This document shows, one piece after another, positions 8,531 to 17,612 of a stretch of DNA of 64,000 nucleotides. Position 1 is the first letter of the stretch. Each line of letters opens with the position of its first letter. A program made the translations under genes and the position numbers. This DNA comes from Thermoplasmatales archaeon (lineage in GTDB: Archaea; Thermoplasmatota; Thermoplasmata; Methanomassiliicoccales; Methanomethylophilaceae). Location of the stretch: positions 1 to 64,000 of the forward strand of contig JAAYNL010000003.1 in assembly GCA_012520845.1 (NCBI GenBank), read 5' to 3'. The notes beneath the pieces were generated by a model. It was not told the origin of the DNA, did no database searches, and saw nothing but the letters and a program-made list of their open reading frames with translations.

Positions 8531-9495
8531 AATACCTTGATGACGGCCGACGGGTTTTTGATTTAGAGATAAAGGCCCTAATGGATACGAAAGACAGTCT
8601 CGACGAAAGTTTTTCTTTATTCGCAGATTCTCTTTGCAAATGTGAAGGCAGAGTGATTTTTTCTGGTATTGGAAAAAGCGGCCATATAGCAAAGAAGATT
8701 ACTGCAACTATGCAAAGCCTGGGGATAAAATCATATTTCATGCATCCTGCTGAGGCGCTACATGGGGATCTGGGGATGATTACCAAAGAGGATACTATAG
8801 TTGCGATAAGCAACAGTGGGGAGACCGACGAGATTCTTAATTTAATACCCACGATAAACAAAGTTGGTACAGAGTTGTTATGCATAACTGGAAGGAATAA
8901 TTCAACTCTGGCGAGAAATTCGAAGATGTCTATTATACTCCCGCCCATGGAAGAGGCGTACCTAGATTCTGTTCCCACAAGCAGCACTACCGCAACCCTT
9001 GCGGTCGGTGATGCGCTTGCGGTTTCCATTGCCAAAAACAGAGGATTCGAAGTAAAGGAATTCAGCGTTTTCCATCCAAAAGGCACATTAGGAAAGAGAA
9101 TGACATTGAAAGTAGAAGGGATGATGAAAAAGAATAGTGAAAACCCGTCGATACTATCTGGCTCTACCGTGAAAGATGCTGTTCTTGAAATGTGTAAAAA
9201 ACCCATTGGCGGCACCAACATAGTCGATTCTAATGGCGTTCTCCTAGGCGTTTTCACAGATGGCGATCTCAGAAGATTGTTCAACAGAAACCCAGAAAAT
9301 GCGATGAGTTCTACCATAGACGATGTGATGACGAAAGAACCCGTATGTATCAGCCCAAACATCCTTGTATATGACTCAATAGACCTAATCAAAGAGAAGG
9401 GGCTCTCCTTTTTCCCGGTTGTTGACGATGATAAAAAACTGCTGGGGACTATTAGATTAATGGATGTTGTAAAAAGCGGACTTATGGAGGATTGA
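8527..9495 (+). CDS. kdsD: arabinose-5-phosphate isomerase (KdsD/KpsF type)
   Basis: A 322-aa protein with an N-terminal SIS domain (about 35-170; FSGIGKSGHIAKK and SNSGETDE motifs bind the sugar phosphate) and two C-terminal CBS domains (about 205-320). This is the standard KdsD/KpsF/GutQ architecture and length. It converts ribulose-5-phosphate to arabinose-5-phosphate, the KdsA substrate. It is coupled to kdsA by a 4-bp overlap and followed one base later by kdsC. Confidence 0.93.
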   Translation: MKYLDDGRRVFDLEIKALMDTKDSLDESFSLFADSLCKCEGRVIFSGIGKSGHIAKKITATMQSLGIKSYFMHPAEALHGDLGMITKEDTIVAISNSGETDEILNLIPTINKVGTELLCITGRNNSTLARNSKMSIILPPMEEAYLDSVPTSSTTATLAVGDALAVSIAKNRGFEVKEFSVFHPKGTLGKRMTLKVEGMMKKNSENPSILSGSTVKDAVLEMCKKPIGGTNIVDSNGVLLGVFTDGDLRRLFNRNPENAMSSTIDDVMTKEPVCISPNILVYDSIDLIKEKGLSFFPVVDDDKKLLGTIRLMDVVKSGLMED

Positions 9496-9496
9496 A

Positions 9497-9982
9497 ATGA
9501 CAATTAGGATGCTTGTCATGGACGTTGATGGCACACTGACCGATGGCAGAATACACATTGGCGCCGATGGGGAATTGTTCAAATCTTTCGATGTAAAAGA
9601 CGGATACGGGATAAAACAGATATGCAAAAAGTATGGAATCATTACAGTGATTATCACTGGCAGAGAGTCAAAAATTGTTGAGATTCGTTCCAATGAATTA
9701 GAAATTGACGAGGTTCATCAAGCCGTGTCCGATAAAAAAAGTGTTTTAATTGCTTTGTCTTCCAAATACGGGTTAAAACCGATTCAAATAGCATACGTCG
9801 GAGATGATTTGAATGACTTGTCGGCTATTGAATACGTCGGGACTTCCTTCGCTCCGTCTGACTCCCACCCGAAAGTAAAAGAAAGAGTGAATCATGTTTT
9901 ACATTCTGCCGGAGGTCACGGTGCAGTTAGAGAATGTATCGATATCATCATAGATGATATTGAAAATCCAAAAACGAATTAA
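9497..9982 (+). CDS. kdsC: KDO-8-phosphate phosphatase (HAD, KdsC type)
   Basis: A 161-aa cap-less C0-type HAD phosphatase with D-x-D nucleophile motif DVDGTLTDG near residue 9, Thr in the second motif (IITGRES) and a third motif GDDLNDL. Size and sequence match KdsC, which releases Pi from KDO-8-phosphate, probably as a tetramer. It is third in the kdsA-kdsD-kdsC operon. Close relatives act on KDN-9-P or N-acylneuraminate-9-P, so context decides the name. Confidence 0.9.
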   Translation: MTIRMLVMDVDGTLTDGRIHIGADGELFKSFDVKDGYGIKQICKKYGIITVIITGRESKIVEIRSNELEIDEVHQAVSDKKSVLIALSSKYGLKPIQIAYVGDDLNDLSAIEYVGTSFAPSDSHPKVKERVNHVLHSAGGHGAVRECIDIIIDDIENPKTN

Positions 9983-10075
9983 ACTTCATCAATATAATTA
10001 TTGAATAATTTAATTGATACTCCCTTGCCTACGTCATCCCGCTCCAATACTGTTTACTGTATGTATTAAAATAAA

Positions 10076-11977
10076 TCAACAGGGTTGGTCTTTGAGGATT
10101 GTGATTTTCACAGAGGATTTTTGTTCCTTGAATCTTTGAATCAATTCATTTGTGCAAAATTCAAATCTCGGATTTTCAACCAATTCACCAAATATTCTTA
10201 ATTTGATTTCTTTGGCCCCAGCGTACACAAGAAACTGTAATGCGTCCAATATCATAAACCCGGAACGGTGTATTATATAACGATTGTCGAACACCAATTG
10301 TTTGTAATCTTTAACATCTACAGGCGCCACCTCATACAACACGAGGTTTTCATTACGATAATTGCCCTCGTTTGCGCGGGTTATCTGGTTTTTCTGCAGA
10401 TTGGGTTTATATTCACTGTTAAAAACAATGTCTGAAAAAAGCACGTGTCCTAAATTTGTGACAACGGCAGAAAAATCATATTTTTCAGTTTCGGATCTGT
10501 AATCTACATTAGAAAGAAGAATTGTTTTTTTCTTAATCGCGCCCGCAAGTCTATTAATCGATTTTTCATTGATTGAAGAATGACGGTCCACGTCTATTCC
10601 ATTTTTCACAAATTGCTCATCGAATAACTTCGCATAGCGTTCATAATAACATTTCTTGGAAAAATAATTATTAAATACAGATGCATTCTTTTGCCCTAGC
10701 TCTTTCTTATCATATTTGCATAGTCTTTTTACAGCGGGTAAAACGTTGTCAAAATCGACGAGAATAATATTGTCCTCCTTATTGAAATCCGTGTTGCCAG
10801 GGATGTCGGATAGAATAACAGCAGCGGATGCGCGCATCGCTTCCAAAGTTGCAAGATCGAATATGGAGTGCCTATGCGCCATAATATAATAATCGGTAAA
10901 ATCCATTAATGCTAGAATTGTATCATGTTTTATCCTTTCTCCATGCAAATACGATTCGAAAGACCACGAACCTCTTTCTGAAATCAATTTTTCATAAATC
11001 CCAGCACTTAACTTTTTACCAAAGGCAATCCAAATCGCCTTCCTTCCTGACTTACGACAGTATTCTTCAATAAATGCAGGTATCCGATCAAGACCTTTGC
11101 TCTGGCTATAATCCCCAATGCTTAGGAAGACGTCAGTAGTCTTTCTGTCAATAGGTGGAAGGTTGATTTCCGATATCAACCCATTAATATCCATCTTGGG
11201 TTTTTCCGGTATAGTGTTGTAAAGAGGTTCTTCAGAAATATTGATTTTGGACACGTCCATCTCAGTGGTCTCTAAAAATGAATATTCTGCGCCATGACTT
11301 GGAAAATACACTTTTTCCGCATTTGAAAAAACCAAGTCCTCTATTTTATTTGCCAACTCTATATCTTGGGACGTCAAAATGTCTCCATTGGATTTCCTTT
11401 CAAACACCAACGCCCCTTGTTGATGATATACCAAGACATATTTGCATCCCCTCAGGTACGCTCCGTATGCCACCCCCACGTCGTGACAAATAAAGAAAAA
11501 ATCATTATGTGGACCATAGCGTTCCCAATCCACTAAACCATTTTCTATGGCATAAGATGCCACGAAATACCTCATAGAAATTGGAGCATCCAACAAAATT
11601 TTAGAAAAATGCCTGGCACGAGCGGGCTTATTTTCAAATATGTAATTAATTCGAGCTCCGCGATATTTGGAGCCCATAACTTCCCTTATTGTCGCAACGA
11701 CAGTTCCAGGGCCGCCCACATTCCCTTTTGAAGGGTTATAGGTGGTATTGGCGCATACGAAAAATTCAATTGTTTTAGAAAGCTCATCTTCTGCACACAA
11801 CAATTCTGGTAATTTGTAACTTCTTGTATCGATGCCACTGAGTACATGTTTAACTGGAGGATTTTTTTTTCTAAAAAGAAGATCGTATACTGTTTCAACG
11901 GTCTTTTTTAAACCATTTTTTTTCAAATGCGCAATGCCCTGATTGAATGCATGGGTAATTTCTCTTTTCTTACTCAT
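10076..11977 (-). CDS. large two-part glycosyltransferase (GT4-like with C-terminal extension)
   Basis: A 633-aa protein from ATG 11977; a GTG at 11986 is an alternative. Residues about 60-440 look like a GT-B glycosyltransferase: FLSIGDYSQSKGLDRIP is the start of the donor domain, and EAMRASAAVILSDIPGN matches the GT4 acidic/loop region. Residues about 470-633 form a second region containing HRSGFMILDALQFLVYAGAKEI. This recalls Rossmann-like MptE/DUF115 or glycan-transfer domains, but I cannot assign it. It is the last gene of a minus-strand operon, overlaps the upstream transferase by 8 bp, and converges on kdsC. Acceptor and donor are unknown. Confidence 0.65.
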   Translation of the reverse strand: MSKKREITHAFNQGIAHLKKNGLKKTVETVYDLLFRKKNPPVKHVLSGIDTRSYKLPELLCAEDELSKTIEFFVCANTTYNPSKGNVGGPGTVVATIREVMGSKYRGARINYIFENKPARARHFSKILLDAPISMRYFVASYAIENGLVDWERYGPHNDFFFICHDVGVAYGAYLRGCKYVLVYHQQGALVFERKSNGDILTSQDIELANKIEDLVFSNAEKVYFPSHGAEYSFLETTEMDVSKINISEEPLYNTIPEKPKMDINGLISEINLPPIDRKTTDVFLSIGDYSQSKGLDRIPAFIEEYCRKSGRKAIWIAFGKKLSAGIYEKLISERGSWSFESYLHGERIKHDTILALMDFTDYYIMAHRHSIFDLATLEAMRASAAVILSDIPGNTDFNKEDNIILVDFDNVLPAVKRLCKYDKKELGQKNASVFNNYFSKKCYYERYAKLFDEQFVKNGIDVDRHSSINEKSINRLAGAIKKKTILLSNVDYRSETEKYDFSAVVTNLGHVLFSDIVFNSEYKPNLQKNQITRANEGNYRNENLVLYEVAPVDVKDYKQLVFDNRYIIHRSGFMILDALQFLVYAGAKEIKLRIFGELVENPRFEFCTNELIQRFKEQKSSVKITILKDQPC

Positions 11978-13025
11978 TGGAACCACTGTCTATTATGTTG
12001 ATAACCCAATCATTAAGATAGTTACGGTACCTGTTAAGATACCCTATGGGTAATTTTTCTTTTTTACAAACATTTTCTATTACATCAATTGAAGACGAAT
12101 GAATGGCCACGGCTTTTTCAAAAAACAAGTTGGGGTGGAAGTTGTATGCTTCAGTAGGTACAAAACGATCCAAAACCACTACACCTTCCATTTTCGAATA
12201 ATCTGTTTTGTCCCTCGGGTGGGGTTTTAAATATATGCGGTTGCCATTTCCCTTGTACTCATCTATCAATTTTGAATAAATCTCTTTTTGATTTTCCTCA
12301 GTTTTCACATATTTATCTATAAAAAGAGGAATCGTAAGAATTAGAATTTTCTTTTCAAATGTGTCAAACTCTACACTGCTTGAAACAAAAATCTTATAAA
12401 TCATGTTTTTCTGCGATGGCAGCAATGTTTGATATAATATTTTTTTAGGAAGAGTGTGAATTTTCTTACTTGGAATCTGGATATCCTTTGAATCGTTTAC
12501 CTCAATAGATTGGCAAAATCTGTTTTGACCGCAAAAAATATACCCTATGTTTAGGAATTTCTTCAGAAAAAACCTAAAACCAGAGAATTTTTCTAACATA
12601 AAAGAAGATGGCGTGGTGTCTATCACCTTATAGAAATCAAGCCCGTCTTCTATCAGATGATATTTAGTACGGGTATCCATCAAGTACCTACCCAATTTCG
12701 TTCCATCGTGAAAAATATAAATTCGATCATATCTTGTGAAATCGATTTTCAATTCACGTTCTATAATTTTTCTATGGTGTGCATGACGCCCAAAGCACCT
12801 TTTAAAAAGCCCCTCGGGATTGTATCCGGGACATCTAGAATTGTTAAAAAGATAAACGTGGCGGAAAATCTTTGATTTATACAGAGAATGTTGCAACTCA
12901 GCGTATTTAGGAATATCATCGCAAAGAATTACGTCTACGTCTTGTTTTTCGATTAGACATTTTGATAATGTCACAAAAACATGGTGATATGTGCTACAGA
13001 TGTATAATGCGGATTTTAATTTCAT
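11970..13025 (-). CDS. GT-B transferase of the GT52/polysialyltransferase type (CMP-sugar user)
   Basis: A 351-aa protein starting MKLKSALYICSTYHHV, which resembles GT52 lipooligosaccharide sialyltransferases. Two short signatures of CMP-sugar GT-B transferases are visible: an HP motif in YLKPHPRD near residue 274, and a serine motif in IHSSSIDVIEN near 317. Known families with these motifs use CMP-activated acidic sugars. The operon also encodes a CMP-sugar synthetase and KDO genes lie close by, so transfer of KDO or a related ulosonic acid is the best inference. It lies between a GlfT2-like gene and a large transferase, with 1-8 bp spacing or overlap. Confidence 0.65.
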   Translation of the reverse strand: MKLKSALYICSTYHHVFVTLSKCLIEKQDVDVILCDDIPKYAELQHSLYKSKIFRHVYLFNNSRCPGYNPEGLFKRCFGRHAHHRKIIERELKIDFTRYDRIYIFHDGTKLGRYLMDTRTKYHLIEDGLDFYKVIDTTPSSFMLEKFSGFRFFLKKFLNIGYIFCGQNRFCQSIEVNDSKDIQIPSKKIHTLPKKILYQTLLPSQKNMIYKIFVSSSVEFDTFEKKILILTIPLFIDKYVKTEENQKEIYSKLIDEYKGNGNRIYLKPHPRDKTDYSKMEGVVVLDRFVPTEAYNFHPNLFFEKAVAIHSSSIDVIENVCKKEKLPIGYLNRYRNYLNDWVINIIDSGSNE

Positions 13026-13026
13026 C

Positions 13027-14811
13027 TCATATCCCCAAATATTTTTTCCAAAACGCTTCGTTGACCATTTTTGTTAAATTGACATTATACGAATAAAGAA
13101 CTTCATGGTACTGCTTAGCAAGTTTTCTACAAACGTTTCTACACCAAAAGGTGAGGCGCACAAATCTTGAAAAGCTCTTCTTTTCACTGTATGCAAGACC
13201 TGTCGAAGCATTGTAGAAAAACACTTCATTGAAATCCATGAACAATGCCTCATCTTGGATATTAATAGGGACTACGCCTACCTTCTTTGAAAAAGAAAAC
13301 AGATGTCCATTCATTGTTAAACGATTTTTTAACGTCAGTCTCGTTGCATTATTTTTGCAATCCCGACAATCGGCGCCGTCCCGCCTGTCGATGATCTCAT
13401 TATCGAAAGGAATTTGTTTGATTGTTTTGCCCCTTAGTGTCTGATGAAGGTCGGTAACATCCGTTTCCATAAGCCACCTATATCCTTTCAAAAAATCTTC
13501 GACACCCAGCAGATACATTTCTGCAAGGCAATACCTGCGGGATTTTATATACCCGCTGACAACGCGGCGAACTTCATCGATGATTTCTGGCAACTGCCTA
13601 TCTGGAAAATGAATAGCATTTAATATTAAGTTATTACGCGCCTGATAATATGTATTCTCAAAAGAGAATTTTTTCAAATAATGTTCGTGCCAAACACCAA
13701 TTCCATTAAACAATATGGTTTTTGATTTGTTTCGGTAACAGAATTCAATATCATCCCTTTTTATAAAAATTGGCAATGTGTATCCATTATCCAAAAATTT
13801 TCTTGGAAAGCAACAATACCACCATCCAAAATAATCATAATCCGGAACTGGACTGTGTAACAAACTTGATAATTCATTTAACCTTTTATTCGTGTTTTGA
13901 GCAATTGGGTCTCCCTCCCTGATTCTGCCTCCGGCCTCAACCTGGACACAGGGCTTATCAATATCCAGAAATGACCCGCCTACAAAATAGTTGGAAATCT
14001 CGTCTTTTATGCAGGATATGAAATTATAAGTTTTTACTAAAACCTCGGGATCGATCAAAATATCGTCATCCATTACGAGCACGTGCGTATGATTCCTACC
14101 AGACCTGACTAACTCAATAAATCCTCTTGTAAACCCGCCTGAGCCACCAGCATTTTTATTGGGATACACGTGGACATTATCGTAATCTATCCTTTTGACT
14201 TCGAGGCTGTTACCGTTATCAGAGATGTATATTTCCACCCCATCGCATAAATTCAACTCACTTAGGCGGGCACATATATTTTTGATATTACCATAAACAT
14301 GGTCTTCCCTTTTGAACGTACAGATAACGACCGCCAACCTAGCAGGAATTACTGGTACACCTGTGTTATATCTGAGCGTTCCCCCGAAAAAACAACCGCC
14401 CTCACAAAAGGATCTGATTTTATAATAAATCAGGTAATTCCCATCAACAGGCACCCTGAAGCTCACAATTGTTTTTTCTTTCTCATTTAAATCAAGTATG
14501 GAAGAAACCGTATCGTTGATTTTGTTTTTATTTTTAGTAACTCTATGAATTTCTATTCTAAGATTACCAGAAACCTCAAGCTGTATTTCCACAGAAGTTA
14601 TTTTAGTATAATCCTTTAACTGAGCTACATTTATGCTATTAAAATATGTACCACAGTCCAAAATTGAATTCTCACCTAAACACACTGTTTTTTTCTCAAA
14701 ATCGATATCAATTAAACCTTGTTCAGTTTTAAAATACAAATCTCTGCTACCAGGATTCCCAGGTAAAGGAAACTGTATTTCATTGTAAAAATAGTCTGTT
14801 TGCATTGTCAT
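13027..14811 (-). CDS. GlfT2-like galactofuranosyltransferase (GT2)
   Basis: A 594-aa protein. I chose ATG 14811 because it overlaps the previous stop as ATGA; ATG 14835 is also in frame. An N-terminal beta-rich domain (about 1-160) precedes a GT-A fold with VVICTFKRE, the metal-binding VMDDDILIDP, an acceptor-site KRDDIEFCYR and a WHEHYLKK histidine motif, as in mycobacterial GlfT2. A C-terminal helical region follows. It should add galactofuranose from UDP-Galf, which the nearby glf gene supplies. A GC-rich relative with the same architecture sits at 17613-19190. Confidence 0.85.
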   Translation of the reverse strand: MTMQTDYFYNEIQFPLPGNPGSRDLYFKTEQGLIDIDFEKKTVCLGENSILDCGTYFNSINVAQLKDYTKITSVEIQLEVSGNLRIEIHRVTKNKNKINDTVSSILDLNEKEKTIVSFRVPVDGNYLIYYKIRSFCEGGCFFGGTLRYNTGVPVIPARLAVVICTFKREDHVYGNIKNICARLSELNLCDGVEIYISDNGNSLEVKRIDYDNVHVYPNKNAGGSGGFTRGFIELVRSGRNHTHVLVMDDDILIDPEVLVKTYNFISCIKDEISNYFVGGSFLDIDKPCVQVEAGGRIREGDPIAQNTNKRLNELSSLLHSPVPDYDYFGWWYCCFPRKFLDNGYTLPIFIKRDDIEFCYRNKSKTILFNGIGVWHEHYLKKFSFENTYYQARNNLILNAIHFPDRQLPEIIDEVRRVVSGYIKSRRYCLAEMYLLGVEDFLKGYRWLMETDVTDLHQTLRGKTIKQIPFDNEIIDRRDGADCRDCKNNATRLTLKNRLTMNGHLFSFSKKVGVVPINIQDEALFMDFNEVFFYNASTGLAYSEKKSFSRFVRLTFWCRNVCRKLAKQYHEVLYSYNVNLTKMVNEAFWKKYLGI

Positions 14812-15452
14812 ACATCCATCTTTGAATGAAGACACGCTAAAACATAATCATCTTCATCGTCAATGTCTATCGCCTCCATACTCGTCACAACACATGGGTA
14901 TGGATTATCCCCTATGCGACGCCTATCCCTTATCACTTCCTTCGTGAAAATATAAAAACCGCTTGTTTCAACAAACACAGGTTCTATATCCTGGGTACGA
15001 GGAATGTCCGTCAAATTATAATTCAGCGGGTGCCCTTTATACCATACAAATGTTTTCAATTCCTGAACAGAAAACGCGGAATCATATTTTCCAGATTTCA
15101 CCAAATCTATAGCGGAATCAATTGATTGTTGAGTAACGAACGGAGATGTCGTATGTACCAAAACATATATGTCTGCATCAATTTCCTTGACAAATTCTGA
15201 ATAAATCTCCATACCTTTTACCTTATTTCCATCTAATCTAGAATCTCTTTTTAGAAATGTGATTCCTCTACTTGGCATGTATTTTTTTATAGAAACGTCG
15301 CTACAATAAACAAACAACTCGTCAATGTTCTTACATGCAAGCAAAGTGTCCATAATATGTCGACACAATGGCTTGTCTCCCACGGGCAATATGTTTTTGT
15401 TGGGCAACCTCTGACTATTCAATTTAATCGGTATAAACGCAACGACCTTCAT
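14808..15452 (-). CDS. CMP-sugar synthetase (NeuA/KdsB-type cytidylyltransferase)
   Basis: A 214-aa protein of the acylneuraminate cytidylyltransferase family. The CTP-binding IPIKLNSQRLPNKN at the N-terminus contains the Arg/Lys-rich loop, and HTTSPF and ETSGFYIF segments follow. It looks more like NeuA-type enzymes than canonical KdsB, but no sialic- or pseudaminic-acid synthase is seen here while kdsA/D/C are 5 kb away. It is therefore the best candidate for making CMP-KDO. It is the first gene of the four-gene minus-strand operon. Substrate is inferred from context. Confidence 0.75.
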   Translation of the reverse strand: MKVVAFIPIKLNSQRLPNKNILPVGDKPLCRHIMDTLLACKNIDELFVYCSDVSIKKYMPSRGITFLKRDSRLDGNKVKGMEIYSEFVKEIDADIYVLVHTTSPFVTQQSIDSAIDLVKSGKYDSAFSVQELKTFVWYKGHPLNYNLTDIPRTQDIEPVFVETSGFYIFTKEVIRDRRRIGDNPYPCVVTSMEAIDIDDEDDYVLACLHSKMDV

Positions 15453-15514
15453 ACGTTCCGCCCCATCTCCTCATGAATGTTCCTAATCCCAATGAGTCGA
15501 ACAGTAATTTTACC

Positions 15515-16606
15515 TTATATGTTTTGGCACAGTGCAATTGCTGCAGAAATGGTCTTATCCATGTCGAAATATTTGTAAAGACCCAGCCTCCCGCCGAAAA
15601 TGACGTCTTCCTCCTTTTCGGCGAGTTCCCGGTATTTCTCATACAGGGCGTTGTTCCTCTCGTCGTTCATGGGATAATAGGCTTCCAGACCTGGCTCCCA
15701 TGCCTGGGGGTATTCCTTGGTGACCACGGTCCTCGATTGCTTCCCGAACTCAAAATGCTTGTGTTCGATGACCCTGGTGTAAGGGACCTCCGTGCCCGTG
15801 TAGTTGACGACGGCGACGCCCTGGTGGTTCTCCTCGTCCAACGTTTCCGATTCGAACCTCAGGGACCGGTATTCCAGATGACCCAGGCGATAGTCGAAGT
15901 ATTCGTCGATCATGCCCGTGTATAGCAGTTTGTCGGCGACTTCCTTGAAGTCCCTGTGCTCCTTGAAGAAATCGCAGTTCAGCTTCACGTCGATGCCCTC
16001 GAGCATCCTTTCCACCATCTTTGTGTATCCCCCGATGGGTATCCCCTGGTGCGGGTCGTTGAAATAATTGTTGTCATATATGAATCTAAGCGGCAACCGC
16101 CTGATTATGAATGCCGGAAGCTCGTCGCACGGCCGCCCCCACTGCTTCTCGGTGTATCCCTTCACCAGTTTCTCGTAGACGTCCCTGCCCACGAGGGAGA
16201 GCGCCTGTTCCTCCAAATTCCTGGGTTCCCCGTCCAATTTCGGTATCTGGCTCCTTATCTTCGCCTTCGCCTCCTCCGGCGTGGCCACGCCCCACATCTT
16301 GCTGAAGGTGTTCATGTTGAAGGGCATGTTGTACGTCTCGTCCCCTATGCGGGCTATGGGCGAGTTGACGTAATGGTTGAACCTGGCGAATCTGTTTACG
16401 TATTCCCAGACCCCGTCGTCCGAGGTGTGGAATATGTGCGCCCCGTAAACGTGGACGTTGATCCCCTCCACCTCCCTGGTGTACGCGTTGCCCCCGACGT
16501 GGTCCCGCCTGTCGATGACCAGGCACCTCTTTCCTTTCTCCTTCATCCGTTGCGCGAACGTGGCGCCGAACAGTCCCGCGCCGACCACGAGGTAATCGTA
16601 TCTCAT
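15515..16606 (-). CDS. glf: UDP-galactopyranose mutase
   Basis: A 363-aa flavoprotein with an N-terminal FAD-binding GAGLFGATFA glycine motif and the Glf-specific GGNAYTREVEGINVHVYGAHIFHT stretch (split here only as key features: RDHVGGN and YGAHIFHT). It interconverts UDP-galactopyranose and UDP-galactofuranose, the donor for the GlfT2-like transferases on either side. The length matches bacterial Glf. It is immediately downstream of galE (1 bp gap). GC content rises sharply at this gene compared with the island to its left. Confidence 0.95.
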   Translation of the reverse strand: MRYDYLVVGAGLFGATFAQRMKEKGKRCLVIDRRDHVGGNAYTREVEGINVHVYGAHIFHTSDDGVWEYVNRFARFNHYVNSPIARIGDETYNMPFNMNTFSKMWGVATPEEAKAKIRSQIPKLDGEPRNLEEQALSLVGRDVYEKLVKGYTEKQWGRPCDELPAFIIRRLPLRFIYDNNYFNDPHQGIPIGGYTKMVERMLEGIDVKLNCDFFKEHRDFKEVADKLLYTGMIDEYFDYRLGHLEYRSLRFESETLDEENHQGVAVVNYTGTEVPYTRVIEHKHFEFGKQSRTVVTKEYPQAWEPGLEAYYPMNDERNNALYEKYRELAEKEEDVIFGGRLGLYKYFDMDKTISAAIALCQNI

Positions 16607-16607
16607 T

Positions 16608-17591
16608 TCAAACCTTCCTAGAATGCCATTTCCATGCGGTTTCTACGATGTTGTCCAGGGACGATTTTTCAGGGACCCAGCCGAGGATTTCCCTGGCCTT
16701 TCTGTTGTCCGCGACCAAGACCGCCGGGTCCCCCGGCCTTCTGGCCTCCATCGCGACCTTCAGTTTTTTCCCGGTTATCCTTTCCACGGCGTCGACGAGT
16801 TCCAGGACGGAAATCCCGTCGCCCGTGCCGAGGTTGAACGCGTCCGTCCTCCCGCCCTTGAACAGGTATTCCAAGGCGGCGATGTGCGCGTCCGCGAGGT
16901 CGGTGACGTGGACGTAATCCCTGATGCAGGAACCGTCCCGCGTGTCGTAATCCGTGCCGAACACCGAGAACCCCGGCCTCTTGCCCAGGGCCACCTCCAA
17001 CAGGATGGGTATGACGTGGGTCTCCGGGTCGTGCATCTCGCCGATTTCGCCGTCTTCGTCGGCACCGGCGGCGTTGAAGTACCTCAACGACACCGATCTC
17101 AGTCCGTATGCGGCGTCGTAGTCCCTGAGTATCCGCTCGAAAAACAATTTGGTCCAGCCGTATGGGTTGATTGGTACCTGGGTCTCCCCCTCGTCGATGG
17201 GTATGGCATCCGGGACGCCGTACGTGGCACATGAGGAAGAGAACACGATTTTGTCCACGCCCGCGTCCATCAGGCCGTCCAAGAGCCCCATCCCGGCCAG
17301 GACGTTGTTCCTGTAGTATTTCCGGGGATCCCTCACGGACTCCGCGACCTGGGCGGAGGCGGCGAAATGCACCACGGCGTCTATCTCGCGCCCTTCCAGG
17401 ATTTCCCGCACCTTGGGCGTGTCGCCGATGTCGGCCTCTACGAAATCCACGTCGAACGGCAGCGGGTTCCCGTTCTCCATGTTGTCCAACACCGTGACGG
17501 CGTATCCCCTCTCCAGGAGACGCTTCACGGTATGGGACCCGATATACCCGGCGCCGCCGGTCACCAGAATCCTTTTCGGCATCGTTGTCAC
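16608..17591 (-). CDS. galE: UDP-glucose 4-epimerase
   Basis: A 327-aa extended short-chain dehydrogenase. It has an NAD-binding GGAGYIGSH motif near residue 12, the catalytic Ser/Tyr pair in SSSCATYG and the Y-x-x-x-K context of NPYGWTK, and the RYFNAAGA segment of GalE. It supplies UDP-galactose to the adjacent Glf. Compact spacing (1 bp to glf) and shared function indicate one operon. Confidence 0.95.
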   Translation of the reverse strand: MTTMPKRILVTGGAGYIGSHTVKRLLERGYAVTVLDNMENGNPLPFDVDFVEADIGDTPKVREILEGREIDAVVHFAASAQVAESVRDPRKYYRNNVLAGMGLLDGLMDAGVDKIVFSSSCATYGVPDAIPIDEGETQVPINPYGWTKLFFERILRDYDAAYGLRSVSLRYFNAAGADEDGEIGEMHDPETHVIPILLEVALGKRPGFSVFGTDYDTRDGSCIRDYVHVTDLADAHIAALEYLFKGGRTDAFNLGTGDGISVLELVDAVERITGKKLKVAMEARRPGDPAVLVADNRKAREILGWVPEKSSLDNIVETAWKWHSRKV

Positions 17592-17612
17592 TTAAAGCAT
17601 TATGCTTATTTA

